DNA of 64,000 nucleotides from an uncultured Clostridia bacterium (GTDB lineage: Bacteria > Bacillota > Clostridia > Lutisporales > Lutisporaceae). The position numbers were made by a program, and so were the translations under genes. The DNA lies in assembly GCA_937930535.1 (NCBI GenBank), contig CALGKJ010000061.1:1-64000 (forward strand), written 5' to 3'. Below the pieces are notes generated by a model. The model saw nothing but the letters and a program-made list of their open reading frames with translations, had not been told where the DNA came from and did not search any database. Positions 54,401 to 61,272 of the stretch are shown in pieces (the first letter of the stretch is position 1; each line of letters starts with the position of its first letter).

Positions 54401-56209
54401 CTGAATGGTCTTGAATTACATCTTACGGATGCAAGTAATATATTAGATGCAAATAAGCTTGGAAAAATCATAGAACGAAATAAAATAACAATACTATGGC
54501 TGACTTCTTCTCTATTTAACAGACTAGTTCAGCAAAGGGAAGATATATTTAACGGGCTTAGGTATCTTTTAGTAGGCGGCGATGTATTATCACCAAAGCA
54601 TATAAATACAATAAAAGATAAATATAAAGATATAAAAATTGTTAATGGTTATGGACCTACAGAAAATACTACTTTTTCAACCTGTTATGTTATAGATAAA
54701 GAACACAGTAATAATATACCTATAGGAAAACCTATCAGTAACTCAACAGCATACATAATAGACAAAACCAATAACCTACAGCCAATAGGAATAAAAGGTG
54801 AACTATGTGTCGGCGGAGATGGATTAGCTAGAGGATATCTCAACAGACCAGAGTTAACCACGGAGAAGTTTACAGATAACCCATTTATACCTGAAACAAA
54901 AATGTACCGTACAGGAGACCTTGCAAGATGGCTTCCTGATGGCAGCATAGAATTTCTAGGACGTATAGATCATCAGGTAAAGATAAGAGGCTTTAGGATA
55001 GAACTAGGGGAAATAGAGAATAAGCTTCTAGAACATGATCTGGTGAAAGAAGCGGTAGTAGCTATAAAAGAAGGTAAAAATAATGACAAATACTTGTGTG
55101 CTTATATAATAGGCAAAGGAGAATTTAACGCAGCAGAACTAAGAGAATATCTTTCTAAAGATTTGCCAGGATATATGATACCATCGTACTTTTTAAAACT
55201 AGAGAAACTGCCGCTTACACCCAATGGAAAGGTAGACCGAAAGTCGCTGCCGGAGCCGGATGGAGACATAACAACAGGAGTGGAATATGAAGCCCCAGGA
55301 AATGAAATTGAAGAAAAACTGGCAGATATATGGAAAGAAGTATTAAACATACAAAGAATAGGAATAAATGATAACTTTTTTGAGGTGGGAGGACATTCTC
55401 TGAATCTGATATCTCTTGCAAATAAAATTAACCAGGTGTTTAAGGTTAATGTAAAGATGACAAATCTATTTAAGCACCTTACTATAAAAAATATGTCCAG
55501 TTTAATAATTAAAGCATTTATAAGTGAGGATGAACAGTTGGCAGCACTTTTAAATGAGGAAAAGGACAATAAAATCTTTTGCTTTCCACCTATTCTTGGG
55601 TACGGTATAGCATATAAAGAGGTAGCAGAAAAGCTATCTAACTATGCGGTATATTCATTTAATTTCACTAATAAGCAAAACATAGTAGAAGAATATACTG
55701 ACTATATAGTAAAAACTCAGTCTGAGGGTGAATATATTTTGTTTGGGTATTCAATAGGTGGAAACATGGCATTTGAAGTTGCTAAAGAATTAGAAAAAAG
55801 AAACAAAGTAGTTAATAAGTTAATTATTATGGATTCTGCTGTTGTGACTGATGAAGTAAAGAAAAGATTCAATGAAAATGAGAATCAACGAATAGATGAA
55901 TTAAAGGAAAAGATTGAAGAATACAAAATATACGATGTTCATAGTCATGAAATATTAGAAAAGACAATTTCTTACGGAGCATATTTTAGAGGTATTGTAC
56001 ATCAAGGGACTATAAATGCAGATATTCATTATATACAATCAAGCATATTAGATAATAGTGAAATACGAAAATGGGATTTATATACGTCAGGCAAATGTGT
56101 ATACTACAATGGGTATGGGGCTCATATTGATATGTTATCAGGGGAGAATTATTCAAGAAATATTGAAATAATTGAGTCCATACTAAGAAATACTAGCTTA
56201 GAATTATAA
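48419..56209 (+). CDS. NRPS 4: half-C-A(Thr)-T-E-C-A(Val)-T-TE (termination)
   Basis: Synthetase of about 2596 residues from ATG 48419, which has GGAAGGTG ten bases upstream; ATG 48377 has no site and overlaps the hairpin. Residues about 15-245 are a C-lobe-only condensation remnant as in NRPS2. A10 (268-765) pocket DFWNIGMVH reads Thr. T10 has LGGDSIKAI (Ser811), the form found before epimerases. The E domain (863-1290) has HHLVVDGVSW and EGHGRE, giving D-Thr. C11 (1337-1770) has YTLSPMQEGMLF and HHIIMDGW, a D-accepting type. A11 (1790-2290) pocket DAFWLGGTF reads Val (DAFWIGGTF). T11 Ser2327. A type I thioesterase (2383-2596) has GYSIGG (Ser2445), Asp2472 and His2569 and should release or cyclise the chain. 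Confidence 0.95.
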   Translation: MDRLERQALIYSEDTKIEKEFWENILGGIEEISCFPYDNAKTSLINCLERSQINFNLPDSVSEKIIKIAKASDENIYCILLTAVKILLYKYTGNRDSITGSTVYRQEAEDDLINKILILRNSIDVNMSFKEFLINTRKIFNEALSNQNIPLDVLIENTKALSVNNISDFFKTVVLLKNIHETDYLKGLSPNIVFVFKKDYESISCDISYNKQFYSESTIQRITKHLISLLDMMLDNLDIKLEDIQILTKEEWQQLLVSFNNTAAEYPKNKTIHDIFREQVQRTPDNIAVTLEDKKLTYKELNERANRLARTLKKLDINNNDIIGILLDRSIEMIVSILAVLKAGGAYLPIDPEYPQDRIKYTLEDSKTKIVLTNKKFEALVKFTGQVLYVEDENVYDEIMTELPDKSSPNDLAYVIYTSGTTGKPKGAMIEHKNVVRLMFNNKIQFDFTSEDVWTMFHSFCFDFSVWEMYGALFYGGKLVIVPKLTARQPRKYLELLKKEKVTILNQTPTAFYNLSNEEVSIKEKELSIRYVIFGGEALKPIMLKSWREKYPGTKLINMYGITETTVHVTYKEITEHEIENNISNIGKPIPTLTAYVMDRDMKLLPIGAAGELCVGGDGVCRGYLNRPELTAEKFINNPYKEGERLYKSGDLVRMLPTGEMEYLGRIDHQVKIRGHRIELGEIENKLIRHGAIKEAVVSTKDDSSGNKYLCAYIAGTRELTIGELREYLSKDLPDYMIPSYFMQMDKLPLTSNGKIDRKALPEPDKSVSTGAEYEAPRNEIEEKLSEIWREVLGADTMGINDSFFMLGGDSIKAIQVCSRLQRYKMKLEVKHILQYPSIKEVSNYVTYNTNIAEQGIITEEIELTPIQKWFFDNDYIDKHHWNQAVMLYSKESFDEEALNKAFEKITEHHDILRAVYKIQENKVIQINRGIEGQLYELKVFDLKNEENYGDIIPTEANKIQSSMDLRNGPLVKLGLFKTSEGDHLLITIHHLVVDGVSWRIIFEDLSKAYSQAVKGEEIVLQDKTDSFKLWGEELKKYANSKKQLKELDYWKRIEETEVLPLPKDNIVNIGKTKDTAAESIELSEAETETLLKKVNSAYNTEINDILLTSLGMTINKWTGCDKVLINLEGHGRELEIKGIDITRTVGWFTSQFPVILDMHGTEGLSHSVVKTKETLRQIPNKGIGYGILKYITSQENKKGLSFERSSEICFNYLGQFDKDINTEVFQVSHISAGNSISLEAQRNYSLDVSGMIINKKLYMSFKYDRNEYNKTTIEELSKNYAKNLIELIKHCADKEYTELTPSDTTGKRIALEEFNLIKKRLAEIGIIEPQISDIYTLSPMQEGMLFYTLLDNKSNVYFEQMVLNIEGNIDIKLFEESFNKVINKYDVLRTVFVHEGVKKPVQVILKDIKTAIHYEDIMALEKEKKEEYVEEYKQKDKEKGFNLKMDIPIRVSILKLDHDKYAVIWSFHHIIMDGWCLSLVIKDFFDSYISIKERKKIDIEKVEAYGRYISWLEEQDKEEAIAYWKRYLEGFEHKSSVPVIKTSKNGEEYQNREKVMVLNKDISKGLVKLAQGAEVTLSTVIQTVWGVILQRYNNTEDVVFGAVVSGRPSEVAGIENMVGLFINTVPVRFRVSGLESMEEAAKKLQRQAAESSKYEYISLAEVQLISELKNELIDNILVFENYPMEKEIENSTQENRLGFEIKAVEVFEQTNYGINIIVSPGEEVTIRIRYNGAVYEDAQVLNLLSHINQVINTVVSRPSIMLRDIQILSEEEKYQMLVSFNNTAVEYPKHKTIQELFEEQAETIPDNIALVYGEQRLTYKELNEKSNQLARVLKMKGIKAEDVAALMVERSPEMVIGILGVLKAGAAYLPIDPEYPKDRIEFMLQDSNAKLLLTQAEFVNSSNEKLEKIGLKDIKIYTGDSSNPWVLNKAEDLCCIMYTSGSTGKPKGVMIEHRNVVRLVKSTNYIEFRSDDRILQTGAIVFDACTFEIWGALLNGLELHLTDASNILDANKLGKIIERNKITILWLTSSLFNRLVQQREDIFNGLRYLLVGGDVLSPKHINTIKDKYKDIKIVNGYGPTENTTFSTCYVIDKEHSNNIPIGKPISNSTAYIIDKTNNLQPIGIKGELCVGGDGLARGYLNRPELTTEKFTDNPFIPETKMYRTGDLARWLPDGSIEFLGRIDHQVKIRGFRIELGEIENKLLEHDLVKEAVVAIKEGKNNDKYLCAYIIGKGEFNAAELREYLSKDLPGYMIPSYFLKLEKLPLTPNGKVDRKSLPEPDGDITTGVEYEAPGNEIEEKLADIWKEVLNIQRIGINDNFFEVGGHSLNLISLANKINQVFKVNVKMTNLFKHLTIKNMSSLIIKAFISEDEQLAALLNEEKDNKIFCFPPILGYGIAYKEVAEKLSNYAVYSFNFTNKQNIVEEYTDYIVKTQSEGEYILFGYSIGGNMAFEVAKELEKRNKVVNKLIIMDSAVVTDEVKKRFNENENQRIDELKEKIEEYKIYDVHSHEILEKTISYGAYFRGIVHQGTINADIHYIQSSILDNSEIRKWDLYTSGKCVYYNGYGAHIDMLSGENYSRNIEIIESILRNTSLEL
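50612..50714 (+). repeat. 103-base identical repeat, copy 2 (copy 1 at 33061-33163)
   Basis: Identical to the end of A5 in NRPS 2 over 103 bases, covering the DYMIPSYFMQMDKLPLTSNG region through the A10 motif. Confidence 0.9.
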
Positions 56210-56220
56210 GTGTATAACTT

Positions 56221-56351
56221 AAACCGACATTTTCTAATAGTTTTATAATAATTCTTGGAATATGTTGATTTGTGATTTTGTTGTGTGATAATATGTATAA
56301 TTATTGGCAGTAGATTTTGTACTATGAAACAGTATCAGAAAATGCCGGTTT
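56221..56351. repeat. 131-bp segment bounded by inverted repeats (MITE-like) before rlmA
   Basis: AAACCGACATTTTCT (56221-56235) is inverted at 56337-56351 (AGAAAATGCCGGTTT) with one mismatch. The AT-rich interior holds no gene and has possible promoter hexamers. It may be a small non-autonomous element or a long-range RNA structure at the end of the NRPS transcript. No target duplication is evident. Confidence 0.5.
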
Positions 56352-56447
56352 TAACAAAAAACTATAGAGTAGCAAATTTATCAAAAAATCAAGTCTTTCT
56401 AATAAAAAGAATAGTATCCTGCAATTCGGGATGTTTTTGGAGGAAAA

Positions 56448-57332
56448 ATGAAAAACAGTGATTTAGCCAAAACACTTATAAAGCAAAACGAAAAATTGTT
56501 TTTATGTCCTAAATGTAACAAAAATATAAGAGTTATTAATGGTAAAAGCTTAGTATGCAAAAGTAAGCATTGTTTTGATATATCCAAGACTGGATATATC
56601 AACTTTCTGCTTAATTCAGTAGATACTCACTATGATAAGAAGCTGTTTGAATCAAGAAACAAGGTATGTAAGCAAGGTGTATTCGACCAAATGATAACCA
56701 AGATTACCAGCTTGGTAGATACATATTATTTGAAAGATTGTAAAGAAAGCAGCATAAACATTTTGGACGTTGGATGTGGAGAAGGCTCACATTTAGCCAA
56801 TACTATTGAAGCTTTGAAAAACAAATACACTATGAATTTTAGAGGATTAGGTATAGATATTGAAAAGGAAGCCATAAAAATAGCGTCTAGAGAATATGGT
56901 GATATAATTTGGTGTGTGGCAGATTTAGCCAAAATCCCCTTTATGAGCAAGCAATTTGATATTGTATTTAATATTTTTACACCCTCAAACTATTCTCAGT
57001 TTAATAGAATTTTAAAAAAGGATGGTATTTTAATAAAAGTAATACCTAATAGTAACTATCTAGTAGAACTAAGAAATATATTTTATGATGACACAGATAA
57101 ACAAAAATATTCTAATGAAAAGGTTATTAAGCACTTTTCTGACAATCTTAGAATCATAGAACAAGATAATATATTATATACTGTTGAGCTAGATAGAGAG
57201 AATCTGGAAAGGATCATTCAAATGACACCACTTTCTTGGGAAGTAAGCAGTGAAAAAATTCAAAAAGCATTGGATATGAAAATAGATAGTATAACCATTG
57301 ATTTATGTTTTATAGTAGGAACGCTCAGATAA
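56448..57332 (+). CDS. rlmA: RlmA-family 23S rRNA (guanine-N1)-methyltransferase
   Basis: A 294-residue enzyme. An N-terminal zinc-binding motif (C20, C23, C37, H41 in CPKCNKN...CKSKHCFD) followed by ISKTGYINFL is the RlmA hallmark, and a SAM-binding domain follows with LDVGCGEGSH (about 107-116), GIDIEKEAI and the NIFTPSNYSQFNRILKKDG region. The family methylates G745 (RlmA-I) or G748 (RlmA-II/TlrB) in helix 35 of 23S rRNA; TlrB gives tylosin resistance. SD GGAGG precedes ATG 56448. It lies between the NRPS genes and the exporter pair, so a self-resistance role is a reasonable inference. Which guanine it modifies cannot be told from sequence. Confidence 0.85.
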   Translation: MKNSDLAKTLIKQNEKLFLCPKCNKNIRVINGKSLVCKSKHCFDISKTGYINFLLNSVDTHYDKKLFESRNKVCKQGVFDQMITKITSLVDTYYLKDCKESSINILDVGCGEGSHLANTIEALKNKYTMNFRGLGIDIEKEAIKIASREYGDIIWCVADLAKIPFMSKQFDIVFNIFTPSNYSQFNRILKKDGILIKVIPNSNYLVELRNIFYDDTDKQKYSNEKVIKHFSDNLRIIEQDNILYTVELDRENLERIIQMTPLSWEVSSEKIQKALDMKIDSITIDLCFIVGTLR

Positions 57333-57642
57333 ATTAATTTAAGCGGATATTTGCTTAAAAAAACATTACAGCTTCTTTGTTATAGAGAAACAACTTTAAA
57401 ATTAGATTTAATACGAAAATAAAGCTGCGTCTGTCTTGGGTCACTTCCCTAGATTTGCTTTATTTTCGTTGATTGCTGATGAAAAGCCGGGTAGACCGTC
57501 TTTTCATTCAGGTTATATAGTTGGTTATCTATAATATAATGTGGATAGTTCGTGGACAACCATATCTATTAACACAGGTGCGGGTAATATGATTAAATAT
57601 AGTACAGTTTCTAAAAAACCATATATAATTAAGGGGGCATCT
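57333..57642. other. structured leader before the ABC exporter genes
   Basis: No gene is apparent. It holds a 13-bp perfect inverted repeat ACGAAAATAAAGC (57413-57425) / GCTTTATTTTCGT (57457-57469), a second hairpin at about 57480-57506 (GAAAAGCCGG / CCGTCTTTTC) and TATAAT-like boxes near 57530, so the exporter may have its own promoter. The AAGGGGG ribosome binding site lies at 57631-57637. Confidence 0.55.
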
Positions 57643-59388
57643 ATGAAAGTTTCTATAAAAGAGTATATATTACTTTTGAAAAAATACCTAAGACCTTACA
57701 AAAAAAAATTAATAATATTGGCGGCACTGATGACAGGAAGTATTGTGTTGCAGCTAATCAACCCGCAAATAGTGCGTTTTTTTATAGACGAAGCAGCTAA
57801 GGGTGATTCTGCCAAGCACCTGATATCAGCCGCACTAGCTTTTATAGGTATTTCTCTTATAAAGCAGTTGGTTGTTGTTGCATCCACATATGTAAGTCAA
57901 GATGTAGGCTGGTCTTCAACAAATGCTTTAAGAGAAGATTTATTAGAGCATTGTATAAGCTTAGACATGTCTTTTCACAAATCCCACCTTCCGGGAGAAC
58001 TTCAAGAAAGACTTGACGGAGATGTCTCTTCATTATTCAGTTTTTTCTCCAGGCTTTTATTTAATCTGATTAATAATTTTGCATTGATACTAGGCATAAT
58101 TACATTGCTATTTATTGAGGATTGGCGTGTAGGTCTTGGTCTGTCTATGTTCTGTATCATTGGAACTACCATACTGTATAAGGTGCAGCCCATTGCAGTA
58201 AAAAGCTGGAGTAGCTCTAGAGAGATGAGTGCAAATTTTTTCGGATTTATCGGCGAACAGATTTCAAGCACAGAGGACATTCGTTCCAGTGGGGCATTTC
58301 ACAATACAATGCATAGGTTCTATGAGTTTTTACGCAGGTGGTATCCAATAAGAAGAAAGTCTGGCACCATGGGCTATTTAGTATGGATAACTATAATAAT
58401 TGTATTTGCATTTGGAAATATTGTTGCATTTGGAATAGGTGGTTATCTATGGTTGAAGGGTGCCATAACAATTGGTACAGTTTATCTTATATTTTATTAT
58501 ACGGAACTACTGAACAGACCAATAGAGCAAATAAGACACCAGCTTCAAGAACTACAGGTAGCAGGAGCCAGCGTTACACGCATCAAAGAGCTTTTCGATA
58601 TGAAGCCCACGATAAAAGAAGGGGAAGTGCCTCTGAAATGTATGGGACCTGTATCAATAAAAATAGAAAATTTACATTTTGAATATGAAATTAATGTACC
58701 TGTTCTTAAAGATATTTCAATTGAATTAGAGCCGGGAAAAATATTAGGAGTTCTTGGGCGTACTGGAAGCGGTAAAACCACACTTGCAAGACTGCTGGTA
58801 AGGCTTTTTGAACCCACCAATGGAGAAATATATATAGATGGAAAGTTGTTAAGCTCTATTCAGTTAAAAAGTTTAAGAGAGCATGTAGCTTATGTTACTC
58901 AGGATGTCCAGTTATTTAATGCAACTGTTAGAGAAAATTTAACATTATTTAATCATAATATTGGGGATGAAGTAATAATTAATGCAATAAAGGATGTAGG
59001 TCTTGATACATGGCTAGACAACCTGCCTGATGGACTTGATACAATGATTGATTGTTCCGGCGGAGGCTTATCGGCAGGAGAAGCACAACTGCTTGCCTTT
59101 GTCAGAGTCTTTCTAAGAAATCCAGCATTTATAATACTTGACGAGGCATCCTCTCGACTCGATCCAATTACTGAGAAGCTAATCGAGAAAGCTATAGACA
59201 AGCTGTTAAAAAATACAACCTGCATGATAATAGCTCACCGTATATCTACTGTTGAGAGAGCGGATTATATATTAGTGCTTGAAGACGGCTGTGTAGCAGA
59301 GTTTGGAAACCGCATAGAACTGATGTCTGATAAAAATTCAAAATTCAGCAAGCTATTAAGAATGGGTATAGAGGAGGTGCTTGCATAA
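57643..59388 (+). CDS. ABC exporter subunit 1 (half-transporter with canonical catalytic residues)
   Basis: A 581-residue membrane-spanning ABC half-transporter. Six helices (residues about 15-320) are followed by a nucleotide-binding domain with GRTGSGKTT (Walker A, about 372-380), Walker B IILDEA with catalytic Glu501, and H-loop AHR (His532). Its signature motif is LSAGE (476-480) instead of LSGGQ. ATG 57643 was chosen because AAGGGGG lies five bases before it; upstream in-frame GTG and ATG codons lack such a site. The stop overlaps the start of the next gene by one base. It probably exports the peptide made by the adjacent NRPS genes. Confidence 0.9.
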   Translation: MKVSIKEYILLLKKYLRPYKKKLIILAALMTGSIVLQLINPQIVRFFIDEAAKGDSAKHLISAALAFIGISLIKQLVVVASTYVSQDVGWSSTNALREDLLEHCISLDMSFHKSHLPGELQERLDGDVSSLFSFFSRLLFNLINNFALILGIITLLFIEDWRVGLGLSMFCIIGTTILYKVQPIAVKSWSSSREMSANFFGFIGEQISSTEDIRSSGAFHNTMHRFYEFLRRWYPIRRKSGTMGYLVWITIIIVFAFGNIVAFGIGGYLWLKGAITIGTVYLIFYYTELLNRPIEQIRHQLQELQVAGASVTRIKELFDMKPTIKEGEVPLKCMGPVSIKIENLHFEYEINVPVLKDISIELEPGKILGVLGRTGSGKTTLARLLVRLFEPTNGEIYIDGKLLSSIQLKSLREHVAYVTQDVQLFNATVRENLTLFNHNIGDEVIINAIKDVGLDTWLDNLPDGLDTMIDCSGGGLSAGEAQLLAFVRVFLRNPAFIILDEASSRLDPITEKLIEKAIDKLLKNTTCMIIAHRISTVERADYILVLEDGCVAEFGNRIELMSDKNSKFSKLLRMGIEEVLA

Positions 59389-61151
59389 TGCAGGAGATTG
59401 GGAAAAAGAAGCCATTGAAGCTTATGTGGAGAATGATATGCTACTGCCCGTTTTTATATTTTGCAGACTGTTTGGTATGGATACTTATATTTACCTCTCC
59501 ACTAATACCAGGACTACTAGCTAAGAAGTTTTTTGATATTTTAAGCGAAAATGCGGTTGTAGATACAAACTTATGGAGCATATTGGCAATGATAGCTGTT
59601 GTTGCTATTAGCAGAGCTGTATTAATATATATGGGAGCAAGAATAGACATTTTCTTTCGCTTTAAGCAAAGCTCTCTTATCAGACGCAACCTGCTTGAAA
59701 TCTTGATGAAACGACCTGGAGCAAATCCGTCAAAAACATCTACTGGTGAAATACTGAATAGTTTCAGGGATGATGCCAGTCAAATTGAGGATGCTGTAGA
59801 TTGGATAATGGATTTGTTAGGAAACCTTATATTTGCCATTTGTGCTATTGCTATACTTATGGGAATAGATGCAAAAATTACACTATTGGTATTTACGCCC
59901 TTAGCATTAGTTATAGTAATAGCTAATAAAGCAAATGGCAGGGTTGAAAAATATAGGCGTGATAGCCGTAAAGCAACAGGTGCAGTAAATGGAATAATAG
60001 GAGAAATATTCAGCACCGTACAAGCTGTAAAGGTATCTGGAGCAGAGGAGCATATAATAAAGCATTTTCAGTCCTTAAATCAAAAAAGGCATAAGCTCAT
60101 GCTCAGAGACACCCTATTTACACAAATGCTTGAATCAATATATGAGAATACTATCAGTTTGGGAACCGGTCTTATACTTTTGCTTGTAGCACAATCAATG
60201 AAAAACGGAAGCTTTAGTGTAGGAGATTTTGCGGTCTTTGTATATTATTTAGGATTTGTAGCAGATTTTACTCAATTTTTTGGTAAATATATAGCACACT
60301 ATCAGCAGACCTGTATATCCTTTCAGAGAATAGCAGATTTGATGGAAGATACACCTATTGAAGAAATAGTTCAACACAATCCTTTATACCTAAAAGGACA
60401 GCTTCCCGTAATAGAACGGATACAATTATCAGAGGATGATAAATTCAGAGAACTTGAATTGAAAGGACTGTCCTATCGTTACCCTGCTACTGGGGGAGGC
60501 ATATCAGACATAAGCTTTAATTTAAAAAGAGGTTCCTTTACAGTAATCTGTGGGAAAATAGGTTCAGGCAAGACTACACTGATTAGAGCTATTCTCGGAT
60601 TACTCCCTGTTGGGTCAGGGGAGATTTTATGGAATGGCAAAAGGATAAGTGATCCTTCCAATCATTTTGTATACCCCAAAAGTGCTTATGTAGCGCAAGT
60701 ACCACGGCTTATGAGTGAAACAGTGAGAGATAATATACTGCTAGGGATATATGAAGACGATATGGATTTGAACAAAGCAATTTATCTGGCAGTTATGGAA
60801 AAGGATATTGAGACACTTGAGAATGGTCTTGAGACCCTCGTAGGTTCTCGCGGTGTAAAGCTTTCTGGTGGTCAGATACAAAGGGTTGCAGCAGCACGTA
60901 TGTTTATAAGAAATTCTGAACTGATGGTTTTAGACGATATATCTAGTGCTCTTGATGTAAATACTGAAAGTACCTTATGGAATAGGATTTTTGAACTGAA
61001 GGAAAAAACCTGCTTGGTGGTTTCCAACCGTAAAATAGCATTACAGTATGCAGACCACATAATAGTTATGAAGGATGGAAGTATAGAGGCTCAAGGTACA
61101 TTAGCTGAACTTCTGGAAAGCTGTAAAGAAATACAGTCTATATATGTATAA
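59388..61151 (+). CDS. ABC exporter subunit 2 (degenerate ATPase site)
   Basis: A 587-residue ABC half-transporter, translationally coupled to subunit 1. Transmembrane part about 20-320; Walker A GKIGSGKTT (389-397); canonical signature LSGGQ (492-496). Walker B reads LMVLDD with Asp517 where the catalytic Glu is expected, and the H-loop position reads SNRK (Asn547 for His). Combined with the LSAGE signature of subunit 1, this gives one consensus and one degenerate ATP site in the dimer, the pattern of asymmetric exporters such as TM287/288 and BmrCD. Substrate assignment to the NRPS product is by context. A strong terminator follows. Confidence 0.9.
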   Translation: MQEIGKKKPLKLMWRMICYCPFLYFADCLVWILIFTSPLIPGLLAKKFFDILSENAVVDTNLWSILAMIAVVAISRAVLIYMGARIDIFFRFKQSSLIRRNLLEILMKRPGANPSKTSTGEILNSFRDDASQIEDAVDWIMDLLGNLIFAICAIAILMGIDAKITLLVFTPLALVIVIANKANGRVEKYRRDSRKATGAVNGIIGEIFSTVQAVKVSGAEEHIIKHFQSLNQKRHKLMLRDTLFTQMLESIYENTISLGTGLILLLVAQSMKNGSFSVGDFAVFVYYLGFVADFTQFFGKYIAHYQQTCISFQRIADLMEDTPIEEIVQHNPLYLKGQLPVIERIQLSEDDKFRELELKGLSYRYPATGGGISDISFNLKRGSFTVICGKIGSGKTTLIRAILGLLPVGSGEILWNGKRISDPSNHFVYPKSAYVAQVPRLMSETVRDNILLGIYEDDMDLNKAIYLAVMEKDIETLENGLETLVGSRGVKLSGGQIQRVAAARMFIRNSELMVLDDISSALDVNTESTLWNRIFELKEKTCLVVSNRKIALQYADHIIVMKDGSIEAQGTLAELLESCKEIQSIYV

Positions 61152-61172
61152 TTGAATAAAGAATAGGTGAAA

Positions 61173-61210
61173 GACGGCTAGGGTGACTTTATACCCTAGC
61201 CGTCCTTTTC
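61173..61210 (+). terminator. intrinsic terminator ending the exporter operon
   Basis: Perfect 12-bp arms GACGGCTAGGGT and ACCCTAGCCGTC with an 8-base loop, followed by CTTTTCC. Confidence 0.92.
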
Positions 61211-61239
61211 CGCTTAGACTTTTCTAAAACACAAATCAA

Positions 61240-61266
61240 GCCTTTGGATCCAAACAGTCCAAAGGC
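61240..61266 (-). terminator. terminator of the yhgE-like gene
   Basis: GCCTTTGGA and TCCAAAGGC pair perfectly; on the minus strand the stem is followed by TTGATTTGTGTTTT. It lies seven bases after the stop of the yhgE-like gene. Confidence 0.8.
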
Positions 61267-61272
61267 TTCAAT

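Noticed and set aside
16865-56209. Many long open frames antisense to the NRPS genes (for example about 44946-45566 minus)
   Set aside because: They mirror the sense codon pattern, repeat at the same place in each module and have no start signals; they are shadows of the A and C domains.
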